Translations under genes and position numbers: made by a program
In this document: positions 63,405 through 64,000 of the stretch, piece by piece
Numbering within the stretch: the first letter of the stretch is position 1
How the letters are laid out: the number at the start of each line of letters is the position of its first letter
The notes under the pieces: generated by a model
What the model saw: the letters and a program-made list of their open reading frames with translations, nothing else
Database searches by the model: none
Told to the model about the DNA's origin: nothing
From: Luteibacter rhizovicinus DSM 16549
Lineage (GTDB): Bacteria; Pseudomonadota; Gammaproteobacteria; Xanthomonadales; Rhodanobacteraceae
Direction of reading: 5' to 3'
Length of the DNA stretch: 64,000 nucleotides
Assembly (NCBI RefSeq): GCF_001887595.1
Contig: NZ_CP017480.1
Coordinates: forward strand, 3,252,001 to 3,316,000

Positions 63405-64000
63405 AGTCAAAGTTGCCGGTTTCGGTGTCTCGCTGGATGGCTTCGCCGCAGGCATCGACCAGAGTTTGGATAACCCGCTTGGTGTACGAGGCCCGGAGCT
63501 TTTCCAGTGGTTCTTCCCGACGCAGTCGTTTCGCCAGATGCAGGGGAAAGAGGGTGGTGAAACCGGGCCGGATGATGAGTTCGCCAGACGTGCCATGGCT
63601 GGCTTCGGTGCCTTCATCCTCGGTCGCAACATGTTCGGTCCCGTGCGTGGTGAATGGCCGGACGATCAATGGAAGGGTTGGTGGGGCGACAATCCGCCTT
63701 ATCACGCGCCGACGTTCATCTTGACGCACTACCCGCGGCCTCCCATCGAGATGGAAGGCGGAACCACGTTTTACTTCGTCACGGATGGCATCGAGGTCGC
63801 GCTGCAAAAAGCGCGCGAGGCCGCCGGCGGCAAGGACATCAAGATCGGCGGCGGTGCCGAGACGGTCAGGCACTATATCCGGGCCGGCCACGTGGACGAA
63901 ATCCACCTCGCTGTCGCTCCCGTCGTCCTTGGCGAAGGTGAGTCGCTCTTCAGTGGGCTGGATCTGCGGGCACTTGGATATCGGACCGTCGAGCATGTTC
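63397..64000 (+). CDS. Dihydrofolate reductase/RibD C-terminal family protein (3' end outside window)
   Basis: 201 codons visible, open to the window end. Opening KVAGFGVSLDGFAAG, then FILGRNMFGPVRGEW, HYPRPPIEMEGGTTFYFVTDGIE and the GGGAETVRHYIRAGHVDEIHLAVAPVVLGEGESLF block are typical of YyaP/YwjB-like RibD C-terminal-domain reductases. It probably binds NADPH; the substrate is unknown. The ATG overlaps the racemase end in another frame, so the two are coupled. Confidence 0.9.
   Translation, partial: MTKVKVAGFGVSLDGFAAGIDQSLDNPLGVRGPELFQWFFPTQSFRQMQGKEGGETGPDDEFARRAMAGFGAFILGRNMFGPVRGEWPDDQWKGWWGDNPPYHAPTFILTHYPRPPIEMEGGTTFYFVTDGIEVALQKAREAAGGKDIKIGGGAETVRHYIRAGHVDEIHLAVAPVVLGEGESLFSGLDLRALGYRTVEHV

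Overview
The window is GC-rich, densely coded bacterial chromosome. Several traits point to a gammaproteobacterium of the Xanthomonadales, probably Rhodanobacteraceae (Luteibacter/Dyella-like): a large TonB receptor next to GH92 and GH2 glycosidases, a short GTAGGAGCCG...CGGCGA REP family, and many GTG/TTG starts with stop/start overlaps. The genus is inferred from gene content, not from a marker gene. I saw no rRNA, tRNA, insertion sequence, CRISPR array or prophage.

Layout: 1-3.7 kb holds the end of a drug-efflux ABC operon (two ABC-2 permeases and a NodT/OprM outer-membrane lipoprotein). 3.76-15.7 kb is one 11-gene co-directional unit behind a Zur-box-like palindrome: a ZrgA-like protein, an ABC ATPase and permease, a DUF3299 lipoprotein, a COG0523 GTPase, an unknown protein, a ZIP transporter, three-gene SPFH/P-type ATPase module; most junctions are 4-bp overlaps. 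15.76-18.1 kb (minus) has a secreted hydrolase, a beta-carbonic anhydrase and an NmrA-like protein.

18.3-20.26 kb is the most interesting locus: a likely split borosin (backbone alpha-N-methylated RiPP) cluster. A near-consensus promoter drives three paralogous 76-77-residue peptides arranged around a SonM/OphMA-type SAM methyltransferase, and a 17-bp-stem hairpin closes the unit. 21-28.5 kb is a glycan-uptake locus (TonB receptor, GH92, GH2).

28.6-39.3 kb is accessory: an XRE/DUF2975 pair with a striking palindromic operator, several alpha/beta hydrolases, a duplicated gene 3' end, a methyltransferase/split-barrel pair and an EAL protein. 39.3-42.1 kb is a MerR-copA copper-efflux operon. 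42.2-46.3 kb (minus) has a second GH92, a bestrophin and a second beta-carbonic anhydrase. 46.5-49.7 kb is gcvP behind a tandem glycine riboswitch.

49.9-52.8 kb carries a Vibrio cholerae cytolysin-like pore-forming toxin followed by a paralogue that keeps only its pro-domain and extreme C-terminus. 52.8-64 kb is mainly short-chain dehydrogenases paired with LysR/TetR regulators (one pair with two clear TetR operators) and assorted small enzymes, ending inside a dihydrofolate-reductase-like gene.
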